Assembly: GCA_964036295.1 (NCBI GenBank)
Contig: OZ038462.1
Coordinates: 36,471,180-36,535,179, forward strand
From: Plumapathes pennacea
Lineage: Eukaryota; Cnidaria; Anthozoa; Antipatharia; Myriopathidae
Reading direction: 5' to 3'
DNA: 64,000 nt
The position numbers were made by a program, and so were the translations under genes. This document shows positions 1 to 25,378 of the stretch, in pieces. Position 1 is the stretch's first letter. Each line of letters begins with the position of its first letter. The notes beneath the pieces were generated by a model that was given only the letters and a program-made list of their open reading frames with translations, did not search any database and had not been told where the DNA came from.

Positions 1-478
1 CCAAATTCTCCTTACTGTATATTTCTGGTGAGAAACTGAAGGAGAAAATTTATATTGAATGCTCTTGGATGACAGACGTTAAAACTCTAATAAAACTGGT
101 TTATTCATGTAAAAAGGTCGCCTTTTTGTTTATGTTTATCATGAATATTTTATTATATGTCCACAACCGATACACGAAGCTGGTTCAAAAATACTAGCTC
201 AGCCTGGCTCCGATGGTAAACTTGCGAGGTGTGAACAAGACCTAAATTCAAACTCTAAATGGCGCGGCTGTTTGGTAAACTGCCAGTTACGTGACGTATT
301 ACCACACAGCGCGGATAGCTTTCATATTCAAATTTGGATCATGTTGAAGTCTTCATCGTGCGATTGGTTGCCTAGCGGTTGCCTTGTGTGTATTCTAATT
401 TAAATGGGAAATGACACAACAGACTCTTAAATTGCATTTTCGCACAATTTGTCCAGACACGAACTCGGCAACATCGCC
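1..478. other. Upstream region of the villin gene
   Basis: No coding sequence is visible. The stretch should hold the 5' untranslated region and promoter of the villin gene starting at 479, but I cannot see a convincing TATA box or initiator. Positions 1-80 resemble remnants of the repeat that has the terminus CCCTTTCACTCCCAA (better copies at 49586 and 58404). Confidence 0.4.
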
Positions 479-15795
<15,317 letters not shown>

Positions 15796-16991
15796 AGAAA
15801 GAGAGAATACAACACTTGATGAGGCATCTTCTTAGTCATTTCTTAGTGACTGGACTACAGTGAAGGATGATTTGTCTGACCCCTTTGAAAGTACGCTAGC
15901 TTTACACCAGACGAAAAAATACAGAGTAGGGAAATCTCAGCGAGGAAATAATGGACCTCTGAGGAAGCATGTATTCAGGTCAAGGTCAAGGAATTTGTCT
16001 AGCGAAATGTTGGAAGGAGTTTACTAAACATGCAAGACTAAATTATTTAAACTCTAGAAACTAAGTATAGATATTAAGATATACAGATAGGTAAACGAAT
16101 ATGCAAATGTCAGATAAGGTTCGATATACTAGTTTGAGTTGTTCACCGCGGAAATGTATAAGAAAAAATACTAGCTAATATTAATTGACTCACAGCACAA
16201 AAAAGCAGAATACATCGAAAATTCATCCTTACTCACAACTCGGGCTGGTGTTAGTACTTCAGTGCTAAATATACCTGACAAGGCTGAAAACATGAATACA
16301 GTTACAGAGTTCACAACCGCATTATTCAAACTTTGGCGGACAACCCATCGCAACCACAAATGAGTCATTTAAAGTATGACAGTAAAACAAATCAGTCACG
16401 ACTAAATAGCGGTGAAACTATAAAGCTTTGTTTACGATGCAAAACAAACCACCCAAGCACGTAATGTTGTGTTTTGGTTGATTCAGATCGTAAGAAGCTG
16501 TATTCCGGAGCGGAACTATCGCTTGGATATCAGTGGTCTCATGATGGTCAATACTAAGAGTTTCTTGTTTGACTTGACAATGGTTATTTTGTCCCAGTTA
16601 CGATCACGGATTTGCCACGAGTCATCATACAAAGAACTTCCGATTGATATTGACTCCGCCTTCCGCTGAAGTCTTTCAAACAAATACCAATAACACCAAT
16701 GACCGACACTAGCTAAGAGGCCCGTTTGTCTTGAAAGAATCTGACGTCACCAGAAAAGGACTGCAGGTTACATTAGCATGCTTTTAGATTGATATTTAGT
16801 TCAGTTTGTTGACATAAACATTTAAGGAGACTTAGGACACCAGCCGGAGGTCACAACCTTACCATAATCTGTAAAGATCGTCGGACTCTCGAAGTTGCAA
16901 ATTGAGAGATATTTTCTCATGCCTTACGCTGAAGTGCTGAAGACCATCGCTTCTTCATAACTCTACCCAATTGCAGCAGATCAGCGGGAAA
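15796..16991. other. Villin 3' flank and upstream region of the first PPP1R27-like gene
   Basis: No further coding exon is seen. I find no canonical AATAAA close after the villin stop. The right part should hold the promoter and 5' UTR of the gene at 16992. Confidence 0.4.
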
Positions 16992-17603
16992 ATGAGCCAG
17001 CTACGACCAGCGTCGAAGTCGTTTTGTGGCTTTTCACCTTCAACGGAAAGGATAATAGATCAACGATATGGGCACGTCAGGACCAGAAAATATTCAGTAG
17101 CGGCCTCTTGGATGAGCGAGACAAACCGGCGACGCACGGCAGAAGAAACAACACCAGTCTTGAGAAGAACTCTCTCACTCCCCGACTGCCACGAACTGGC
17201 GAAACTGCGGACAAACCGTAAGCACGCAAAAGCGGTCTCCACTTCCAACCATGGCGGGAACGGACTCAAGCGAACAAGAAGCGTATCTTTCCCGCCAGAG
17301 GTGCTCATATTTGTAGCAGTCGCGGACAACGACGTTGTAGAGCTTCAGAGGATTCTTGAGGAACACGAGGTGGACATCAATCATCAAAGTCCCTCAGGTC
17401 TGACAGCGCTGCATTACGCGGCTGCTGAAGGCAGTCTGGAGTGTCTGCAAGAGTTGGTCTCGCGTGGCGTACTCCTGGATGTGCAGGACTCTCAAGGATG
17501 CTCGCCACTTGATTTTGCCGCGAGAGGAGGTTATTTTGATTGTGCTGCGTACCTAATTAGGGCGGGAGCTCAGATTGGAAACATTATTAATGGAGTAAGG
17601 TGA
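16992..17603 (+). CDS. PPP1R27: PPP1R27-like protein phosphatase 1 regulatory subunit with ankyrin repeats (copy A)
   Basis: An uninterrupted 203-residue frame from ATG 16992; the frame is open further up but has no earlier ATG. RSVSF at residues 96-100 fits the PP1-docking RVxF motif. Directly after it come an N-cap helix and about two and a half ankyrin repeats (LTALHYAAAEGSLECLQELV, CSPLDFAARGGYFDCAAYLI). This order (RVxF then ankyrin) matches vertebrate PPP1R27, which binds PP1 catalytic subunit and inhibits it. The 95-residue N-terminal extension is longer than in PPP1R27. It holds TRKYSV and VLRRTLSLPDCHELAKL, both shared with copy B, and RTLSLP resembles a 14-3-3 mode-1 site. The last ~245 bp are nearly identical to copy B. 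The lack of introns is notable. It could be another RVxF-ankyrin family, since I could not align it. Confidence 0.85.
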   Translation: MSQLRPASKSFCGFSPSTERIIDQRYGHVRTRKYSVAASWMSETNRRRTAEETTPVLRRTLSLPDCHELAKLRTNRKHAKAVSTSNHGGNGLKRTRSVSFPPEVLIFVAVADNDVVELQRILEEHEVDINHQSPSGLTALHYAAAEGSLECLQELVSRGVLLDVQDSQGCSPLDFAARGGYFDCAAYLIRAGAQIGNIINGVR

Positions 17604-18786
17604 CGTTGTGTTAAACAGACGGAAAACGCGCGGCTGACCAAGTCGCGAAAGAAAGAACAATCTGATTGAGACCTCATCAGAGTTGAGAACGCCAACAGTT
17701 CTTGGGCTTTAACGATGGATAACTGCTATTTCGTGAAATCATCGATCAACTGAAGATCAAATGGGATGAAAGGAAAACTAATTTGCACTGCTGTAATTAG
17801 GAAACGAGCCAGAGAATTGAAAAACTTCTGGAAATGCATCGATCAGTGCCCACGTGTTGTTTCGTTCAAACACCGAAATAACCTGTTGATTTAATTTCAG
17901 TGTCTCAAAATAGTTGCCAAGATCCACAAAGCACCTCGTTTCCTGTTGGGATACCGTGGAATTTGACAAACCTGCTTCCAGTTTAGTGAATTATTTATTC
18001 ACACACCATACAGTTTGTGCCTCTGTGATTTAAAAACCGCACTTCAATCTCAAAGGCACAGTTTGTTGATAGAGATCTCTGCAAAGGTCGAGGGGTCACT
18101 TTTTTTATTCTTCGTTGAGCTCGTTAGAGGATTCTAAATACTTGTGACATTTCCTGCGTGCAATTATGAGCTTGTCGGGTTTTCAGAAGGCGGTTCACAC
18201 GCTTATACTGTTTACGCTCTGTCTCAACGACAAAATGACAACAAGAAAGACCTCAACGAATGTCCGCCTCTTTTCTTAATTGGCGTCTAAAGTCGACGTA
18301 AGTATTCCCAAATCTTCCAGCCTTGTTAAAGCGCGAGCAAGGGTTATTAAGCCATTAAATAAATGAAAACGGAACTGCCACTGCCATTGTTCGTCCATAT
18401 TGTTAGGGTAATGTTATTGCACATGCATGATTTGGAGGTTTCTGTCTAATAATGAAAACCTTCGGTTTCCGTGCTTTGTTCTCGTATGCAAAACTTCTTA
18501 GTGAATCCGTTCGGACGCTTTTATGGCATTAGCTATAGGGCACAGCCGAGAACCCCCAAGAGTATTTCCGCTCTTGTTGATTTAGGCATGGAAGGGAAAA
18601 AGGTATGAAGCCATTTTGAGAATAATTGCTTTAGTTAAAGAGTAATTAAACAGGTAATTGGTTTCATTTAAGAACCCAGCATGGCTGCATAAAACTCCTC
18701 AATGACCTTTTTACGCGCGACTACTGATCACAGTATGTAAATTTCACTCCTGTTTAAACCTGTTTAAATCTGAACCCGGCCCTGAA
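17604..18786. other. Intergenic, nothing recognised
   Basis: It holds the 3' UTR of the gene ending at 17603. An AATAAA-like run occurs near 18355, too distant to assign with confidence. I see no coding exon, RNA gene or clear repeat. Confidence 0.4.
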
Positions 18787-19000
18787 ACACTTCTGGTTCG
18801 CTTGAGTTCGTTCCCGCCATTGTTGAAGGTAGAGACCGCTTTGGCGGGATTTCAGGTTGTTTGCACTTACACCACTGCGTGGCAGTGTGAGAGTCCTCCT
18901 CAAGACTGGTTTTGTCTTTTTGCCTTCCACACAAACCTTTTTTCCTGTCTGTCGAGAACGACTAACACCGTGGTGATTCAGTCATTCTCTCTTCAAACGC
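18787..19000 (-). pseudogene. Truncated third copy of the PPP1R27-like gene
   Basis: Read on the minus strand, this stretch aligns with the N-terminal half of copy A, from the segment encoding PVLRRTLSL to the one encoding KRTRSV. Shared pieces include ACCAGTCTTGAG, AAGCGGTCTC and AATGGCGGGAACG. Small deletions remove part of the LPDCHE region and shift the frame. Similarity stops at the RVxF motif, so the ankyrin half is missing. It is a decayed paralogue with no usable frame. Confidence 0.75.
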
Positions 19001-21830
19001 GCGATGTATCAAATTAAGTGTTCTTATCTGATACTCAAGAGCCATACTCGAAGATCAATCGCTTGAACTCAAGTGACCTCTTGAATGCACAAAATTCTCG
19101 ATGATCGACTCAAAAACCTCCATGCGTCCTTTTTGAACTTTGGGTCTAGTTGAGTGCAATCGCGTTGCACGTAAATGGCCAATATCAAGAAAGTTAATGG
19201 GCGTCCAAGGATACAAACACTGTGCCCATACTGATTGACATATGTCTTCTTACGAATATTCACTAAATTAAATCGATAAAGAGCCATGACATAGCATATC
19301 TCAATGAGTACATTGCAATGTCACGAATTTTGCATCTTCGAGTTTGTTAGTTTGGACACGGAAACATGGCTGTCAGTGATTTAAAAGATCTTTATGTGTT
19401 TCGTGATACCCAATTAGGCCATCACTTTCGAGTGCTCTCTCTCTAAGGGTGCGTAAAGCTTTAACAAATACAAACTGGACATCACTGGCATGTAAGCTGG
19501 ACACCTCTCTAAGGCGGACATGGTTGCGCTGGGTCCCGGCCGAATTTCTGTGCTTTTCTGTACCAATGAATTCACACTAGAAACCATTGCAAAAGGGCGA
19601 GAAATCCTACAGAATTCGACCACGTCTGTTTGCCAAATGATCATTGAAACGGCTGTGTGCACACATCAAGAATACCCAGACTGCTCTAATCTGTAATTAG
19701 GAACTAAAGGCTGTTTGATATATTAAGCAGGAAATTCTGTCTGTTTGGGGAACAAAACAGAGAAACCTTTACGAGTCGTGCACTAACTGAGGAATGTATG
19801 CACATGGTTGAAATTATGAGGTAGTTTTATAATCGGACCCGGTACACTCATGAGGAAAGAGAGCCGAGCGATATTAGGTAATCAATCCATTTGCCAGCTG
19901 GAAATTGTCATGCCCAAGTTTTTGACTCACTTCTTTTTTTTTTTTTCATTTATTGAGGGGAAGCAACCGCCGGGAAAAAGCCTTGAGAAGGCCTTGACTG
20001 TGTGTCTCGTAATAAAATAGCATACATATTTTTCTTTGATTCGTTCACATAAAATAAAATTGATCATTTGGGTAGAGCGTTGCGCACTTCTTAGGTTCAC
20101 ACACATTTAAAAACAGTTTCAGATTATGGGCATTGAGAACAAGCTGCACAAAAGAAAACAGACAGCCAAGAGACAGGACCTATACTATCAACAGTGCATG
20201 ACAGCCATTCAAATATCCAACCTACTGTTTAAACCAATTATAGTGCATTACCTGGAACAAATCTATATAATCCTTGAATGCAACGATACCGCAGTTATTT
20301 GATTGTGCTAATCCTCTAAAAGTTAAAGCCGCAACAGGACCTCCCTGTGAAGCTTAATCCAACAAAAACATGTGCACCAAAGCACAACGCTAAGTGACTG
20401 CCAACGAGGCGAGAAAGCCTTCCAGTAAAGAATTCATCGTGGGAAATGCTTCCGCTTTTCTGGAACAAGCGGTTTATATCCGTGGAAGCAAATGGAAAAT
20501 GAAGACAAATATTTTTAGATTATATACACATACTTTTCAAGAATATCAGGTTCCTGCAAAAATAAGCAAATCTATAAAATAAACTGAATTAGGACCTTGG
20601 GTCCGTTGCCGCTGATGAAGGACTACAGGCTCCTTCTATGAATAAAGAAGTGAAAACATAAAAACAGGTGGTCAAATGACTGTGTCGCTGAAATGTTCGC
20701 CTTAGGTCCCGACAACAAATGCACAAACGTGCAAGCATGTGTGCCCGGGTCAATACACGCACATACATTCCGTGTGAATCAAGGGTCGATAACTATTATT
20801 GAACAGACTCAACAGTAAATACTGACTGAAGCGAGCCACCTCAAAAATTACAAGCTCTGCATGTTAGTCACCCCAGCAGGCACATATACTAAAATTAGGC
20901 AGTTATACAATTAAAAGTAAATGTGTACCTGATTTCGCACCCACTCCGTGCTGTCTGCATGAAAAGAACATTAACTGTTTTAGTTGATCTCGGTGCTGAG
21001 AAGCATTACTGGACCTGCAGCGTCCCTCGGTCAAGACTTACACGAGTGTACTATCAGTTTGCGAGTTGTAAGTTAGTTATACACGAGGCTCCAAGGACTG
21101 TCACAGCTGTCAGCATAACAGCCGGCAATACCCAATTATCTGAACCCTAAGTCTGTTAACTTGGACCGCAAGGAGTCCAGAGGATTTCTTTTTCTGTGTT
21201 CATCGGTAAATATGTTGCTTGCTCAAGCTGTTTCATTTTCATGGGCTCCAGGTCCGATTCCACCAAAAAAAAAAAACCTCGCTACCCGCATGTCCACTCG
21301 TTTCATAGGCTAACGCGCAGCGGCAAGTATTACAAAATACAAAGTCGATAGTGAGGGACTTGCGAACTTGCAGACTCATAAATAGAGTATACATGATATT
21401 GATATACAGAATAAAAACAACTCAGGGACAAAAGACGAAACCGGCTGATATTCCGAGAGGTTTGTGAAGCATAATTAGTCAAAAAAGGTGATATAGGCTA
21501 GGACCTAAATGTAGTTTTTAATCTTTTTTGAGACCTCTTGGGTGGTGATGATCACCAAAAAGCCAACTGTTTTTAACTTCAGTGCTTAGACTGATCACAC
21601 CCGTATAGAAAACCACAAAGTGATGGCACGGCTGTAGCAGTATGACTGGCTTGGCAAGGGACAGGAAGCTATTCCAAATCTGGCCAGAGTTTCGTGGTAT
21701 TTTTTTTCGTCATGTTTGGTTTATGAACCATTTGGACTTTTTCTAGGTCGACCTGGCTCGTTAAAAGAATGCAAAGCCTGGCTGATAGAAGTACCACAAT
21801 GTGGCCATATCTTCAGCAATTTACTTATAT
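19001..21830. other. Intergenic, no gene recognised
   Basis: Only short non-coding-looking frames occur here. A poly(T) run lies near 19932-19946. No tRNA, exon with splice signals or long repeat could be supported. Confidence 0.4.
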
Positions 21831-21831
21831 A

Positions 21832-22203
21832 GAGAGCCGTAGTGGCCTAACGGTTAGCACAGTCGCCTTACATACCAAGGGCGCGGGTTCAATCCCCGCT
21901 CAAGGCAGTGAAATTTGAGGTGTAAAAACCTGGCTCTCTACTCGTGGCTCGGATGACCACGTAAAATGGCGGTCCCGTCTCTAGATAAAAGAACCAGAGA
22001 CGTAAAAGAACCACTGAGGACGCAACCAAATCTCTGGCAGTGACTCAAGTGATCAGCAACGGCCACATTTAAGTTGGAGCCCCGCTCTGTTGTGTGTGCC
22101 CTACCACTTCAAACGGTAGAAGCGTCCCCGATTAGTAGACTACATGTAGTCCGCTAGAAGATTTGACACTTTAATAAAGTTGTTATTATGTTATTATTAT
22201 TAC
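21832..22203 (+). mobile_element. tRNA-derived SINE
   Basis: The head has a pol III A box (TAGTGGCCTAACGGTTAG) and, about 33 bp on, a B box (GGTTCAATCCC), but the sequence does not fold as a full tRNA. A tRNA-unrelated body follows, with GGCGGTCCCGTCTC and a short inverted CTACATGTAG. It ends in AATAAAGTTG and a (TTA)n tail. ATTACTT-like sequence on both sides may be a remnant target-site duplication. Confidence 0.85.
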
Positions 22204-22204
22204 T

Positions 22205-23484
22205 TGCGTTCGACACGCCGACTATATATGATTAGAAAGCATCCAACGGAACCTCCTTCAGGATAAAACTGTCCCTATACTAATAAGGCTAAACCTAAAC
22301 TGTACTGGTGTCTCTGGCGTTCAAACTTTTTGTCTATCTTACCTCACGGCTAAGAAACCCAAGACACAACAGAAAGGCATCTTTTTCGAAACGTGGACAT
22401 TTTCCCTGCCGGCTTTAGTTTCAAATCGATTATGCATCGTTATATAGCAACATTATGCAAGTCGCACCTTTACGTGGCACTGCAACACTTATGTCTGGTT
22501 GCCACAGGTCTTACATTTTAAAATTCCCTGACTTCTCTGACCTAACTTCAATTGTCCCTGACCTGATCAACACAGAAATAAGAAATCTAACATATCGTTC
22601 CACAGACATGGTAGAAAATTCATCAATGTAATGGAATTATACTTGTGTAGTAATCCTCGCGGAGCGCGCAAACCCATAATAGTATTTTGCGCCCCTAACA
22701 AGCATGCCCCAAATTTGCACCCGCTTACCAACAAAGAAAAATAACACAATGCGGCCGTGTTTCAGACGTTTTGGTTAGGTTTTTTCTTTTCTTTTTCTTT
22801 ATTTTTTTTTACACTTCACCACCTTTCTGTTCGGTAATATTTCTAGAACGCCAGTTTTCCCTGACCCATGGCGAATTTCCCTGACTTCTAATAAAAATTA
22901 TTTCAAATTTCCCTAACCAAGATCAAAATTTCCTGACTTTTCCCTGACCTTAAAACAGATATCTTTTTTTCTGACTTTCCCCTGACCTGTGATAACCCTA
23001 AGTGTGTGGTTGTCAGGGGGTTATTTTACCATAAAGTCAAATAAAACAGATCGTCTTAACAGATATTTATCTTGGACGCGGTTACGCTACGTATCACTTT
23101 AATGCTATTGATTTTGACCCTGGCTTTTTGGTAGGGTCACGAGATGAACATAAACAAAGAGAGTGGAGCCATGAACAGGTCACACAGGCACTAGTACCCG
23201 GGTATTGACAAGTTTAGGTTTCTCATCTTAAATTCTTCAGCATCCCCCCTGTGTTCTTATTGTTCTTTTCCCTTCCGCCAAGTATATGCTCATTACACCA
23301 AGGCAATTACAACCAAACTAAGATAAACGACAACGGCGACGGTGATGTCGACGACGAGGCCGTACGGTGGTGTGACGACATAAACAATTACAAACAAAAA
23401 AATCAAAACAAAACCTAAAGCTGTTGTTCTTGAAGTTCAGAATGGATACTTGGATAACTTCAAGAGCTTGCATCATTCAGTGCC
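22205..23484. other. Intergenic, 3' flank of copy B
   Basis: Apart from the TTTCCCTGAC-rich stretch at 22840-22992, nothing could be assigned. The right end should contain the 3' UTR of the minus-strand gene ending at 23485. Confidence 0.4.
22840..22992. repeat. Degenerate TTTCCCTGAC repeat
   Basis: The decamer TTTCCCTGAC and close variants recur at least six times at irregular spacing, separated by A/T-rich pieces. It is non-coding. Confidence 0.6.
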
Positions 23485-24078
23485 CTAGCTAAATCCATTA
23501 ACTAAGTTTTCAGATTCAGCTCCCGCCCTAATGAGGTACGCAGCACAATCAAAATAACCTCCTCTGACGGCAAAATCAAGTGGCGAACATCCTTGAGAGT
23601 CCTGCACATCCAGGAGTACGCCACGCGAGACCAACTCTTGCAGACACTCCAGACTGCCTTCAGCAGCCGCGTAATGCAGCGCTGTCAGACCTGAGGGACT
23701 TTGATGATTGATGTCCACCTCGTGTTCCTCAAGAATCCTCTGAAGCTCTACAACGTCGTTCTCCGCGACTGCTGTAAACATGAGCACCTCCGGCGAGAAA
23801 GAAACGCTTCTTGTTCGGTTGCAGGGGTAGACAGATTTTGCGGGCTTTCGGGTTGTTCGGTCCAGTTTCGCCATTTCGTGGCAGTCGGGGAGAGAGAGAG
23901 TTCTCCTCAAGACCGACTTCCTTTCTTCGCCTCTCATGAGCCGTTTGTTTGTTCTATTGTCTACACAAGGCACTGAATATTTTCGTGTCTTGACGTATCG
24001 AAACCATTCGGATTTCAATTTCTCGGTAGAGGGCGAGAAGCTAGAAAACGACTTACACGGTCTCAAGGAGTCCGTCAT
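23485..24078 (-). CDS. PPP1R27: PPP1R27-like protein phosphatase 1 regulatory subunit with ankyrin repeats (copy B)
   Basis: An intronless 197-residue frame on the minus strand, from ATG at 24078 to the stop at 23485. RSVSF at residues 90-94 fits the PP1-docking RVxF motif, and ankyrin repeats fill the C-terminal half. It is the inverted paralogue of copy A, 5.9 kb away. The N-terminal 85 residues are clearly diverged, but keep the blocks FSPSTE, TRKYSV and VLRRTLSLPDCHE. From NDVVELQ to IRAGA the two proteins differ at one residue, and the DNA differs at only about four of ~245 bases, including silent sites. That contrast suggests recent gene conversion. The role is inferred from PPP1R27: targeting or inhibiting PP1. 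Confidence 0.85.
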   Translation of the reverse strand: MTDSLRPCKSFSSFSPSTEKLKSEWFRYVKTRKYSVPCVDNRTNKRLMRGEERKSVLRRTLSLPDCHEMAKLDRTTRKPAKSVYPCNRTRSVSFSPEVLMFTAVAENDVVELQRILEEHEVDINHQSPSGLTALHYAAAEGSLECLQELVSRGVLLDVQDSQGCSPLDFAVRGGYFDCAAYLIRAGAESENLVNGFS

Positions 24079-24454
24079 TCTTGTTCACAACGGCTTAGTT
24101 CTGGGTTGAAAACTTATGTCGCAATGGAAGGCAGTAACAGCTTTCGGTTTATGGCACTGCTGCTAGATCCGCATCTTACAAACCTTGTCGCCTATATTAT
24201 CTGTCGGTTGTTGCCCGCCCGCCATGTGACTTGCAATTCAGTGACGCGCTCGAGTACTCCACAGAAGACCGCTTTATCTGTATGTTCAATTTAATATCCG
24301 TAACGATCAGAACCGGAGCCAGAAGTCTATGATTACAAAGGGGATCCACTGAACATCTTAATAATCTGTAAAGCCGCTGTGCAAATCTCCAAGCTCAAAT
24401 CGTAGCTTCCTGAGTTCGAGTAACTAAACTTATAATCCCATTGAAAAACAAACC

Positions 24455-24545
24455 GTCTAGTAGTAGCTGCACTGGTAGAGTTGTAGTAGTAGTATAGTAG
24501 TGTAGCAGCAGTAGCAAGCAGAAGTTAGTACGAGCAGTAGCAGTA
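24455..24545. repeat. Imperfect GTA/GCA trinucleotide tract
   Basis: Degenerate runs of GTA, TAG and GCA units alternate over about 90 bp. Confidence 0.6.
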
Positions 24546-24794
24546 CTATATCGGTGGTATACAACGGTAGTAAACAATACAACTGAAAACAGAGGCATGG
24601 TATAATCACACACCGGCTAGTTCAAAATACTTAGCACTTCTCTGTTCGATATCCAGGCTTGGGGAGCATTGAAATCACAAAAGCTGTTAAGATTATCTAA
24701 ATGATTGACAGATAATCCTGTGTGCTTTAGCCAGAAATGTAAATTTTTCGAAGCGTATGATTTTTGGTCCCATGATTCAACTGGTGGCGCGACC

Positions 24795-25205
24795 GGCGTG
24801 ATCACTCAAGCAGATCCTTCAGGACGATAACTCACAAAACTGAACGAGCATCCCAACACGACACTGAAAATAGTAATCGAATTTAGTTTAGATTAGACAA
24901 CTACTTCCATGCAGTTATTCGTATACTTTTATGGAACTATAAAGCAGCGTTTTATAGAGGTGTTCAAGTGTGGAGACCTCTCATTCAGGGTTTGTCACAG
25001 GCGAGCGCGTTGTCACTCAAGCAGATCATTCAGGAGGAAAATTCAACGACACAAACATTTTCTTCTAAAAATATCACGAAAGTTTAGATTGAACAACTAG
25101 TTCCATGTATTTCATCGTACTTTCATAAACTATAGAGCAGCGTTTTAGAAGTGTTCAAGTGTGGAGACTTCTCATTCAGGGTTTGTCACAGGCGAACGCG
25201 TTTTA
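24795..25205. repeat. Degenerate tandem repeat, period about 190-210 bp
   Basis: TCACTCAAGCAGATC..TTCAGGA occurs at about 24802 and 25012. TGTTCAAGTGTGGAGAC..CTCATTCAGGG occurs at 24961 and 25152. The short open frames across it arise from the repeat and look non-coding. Confidence 0.65.
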
Positions 25206-25378
25206 AAGAGAAAACAACCAACCGTCAACATGTTACCCGCGAAAACCACGGGGAACATTTCTTATTAAAAACATCACCGCATGGTCTATTACACCTAAGA
25301 TTGCGTGGTATACTTAGAAGAAGAACGAGGACACTATGCCAAGGACATTACCTGGAGGATGAGTCTTAGCGAGGGGAC

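Larger units (their letters stand above)
24079..25378. other. Intergenic between copy B and the secreted-protein gene
   Basis: It holds the promoter side of copy B, a GTA/GCA-rich triplet tract and a degenerate tandem repeat, both listed separately. The last few hundred bases are upstream of the signal-peptide exon at 25379. No other exon is visible. Confidence 0.4.

Noticed and set aside
21838..21910. Functional tRNA gene
   Set aside because: Only the pol III boxes are tRNA-like. The sequence continues into a SINE body with a TTA tail.
24909..25369. Two similar short frames sharing an FKCGD segment as a gene pair
   Set aside because: The likeness comes from a degenerate tandem DNA repeat. 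The frames differ in length, and nothing suggests selection for coding.
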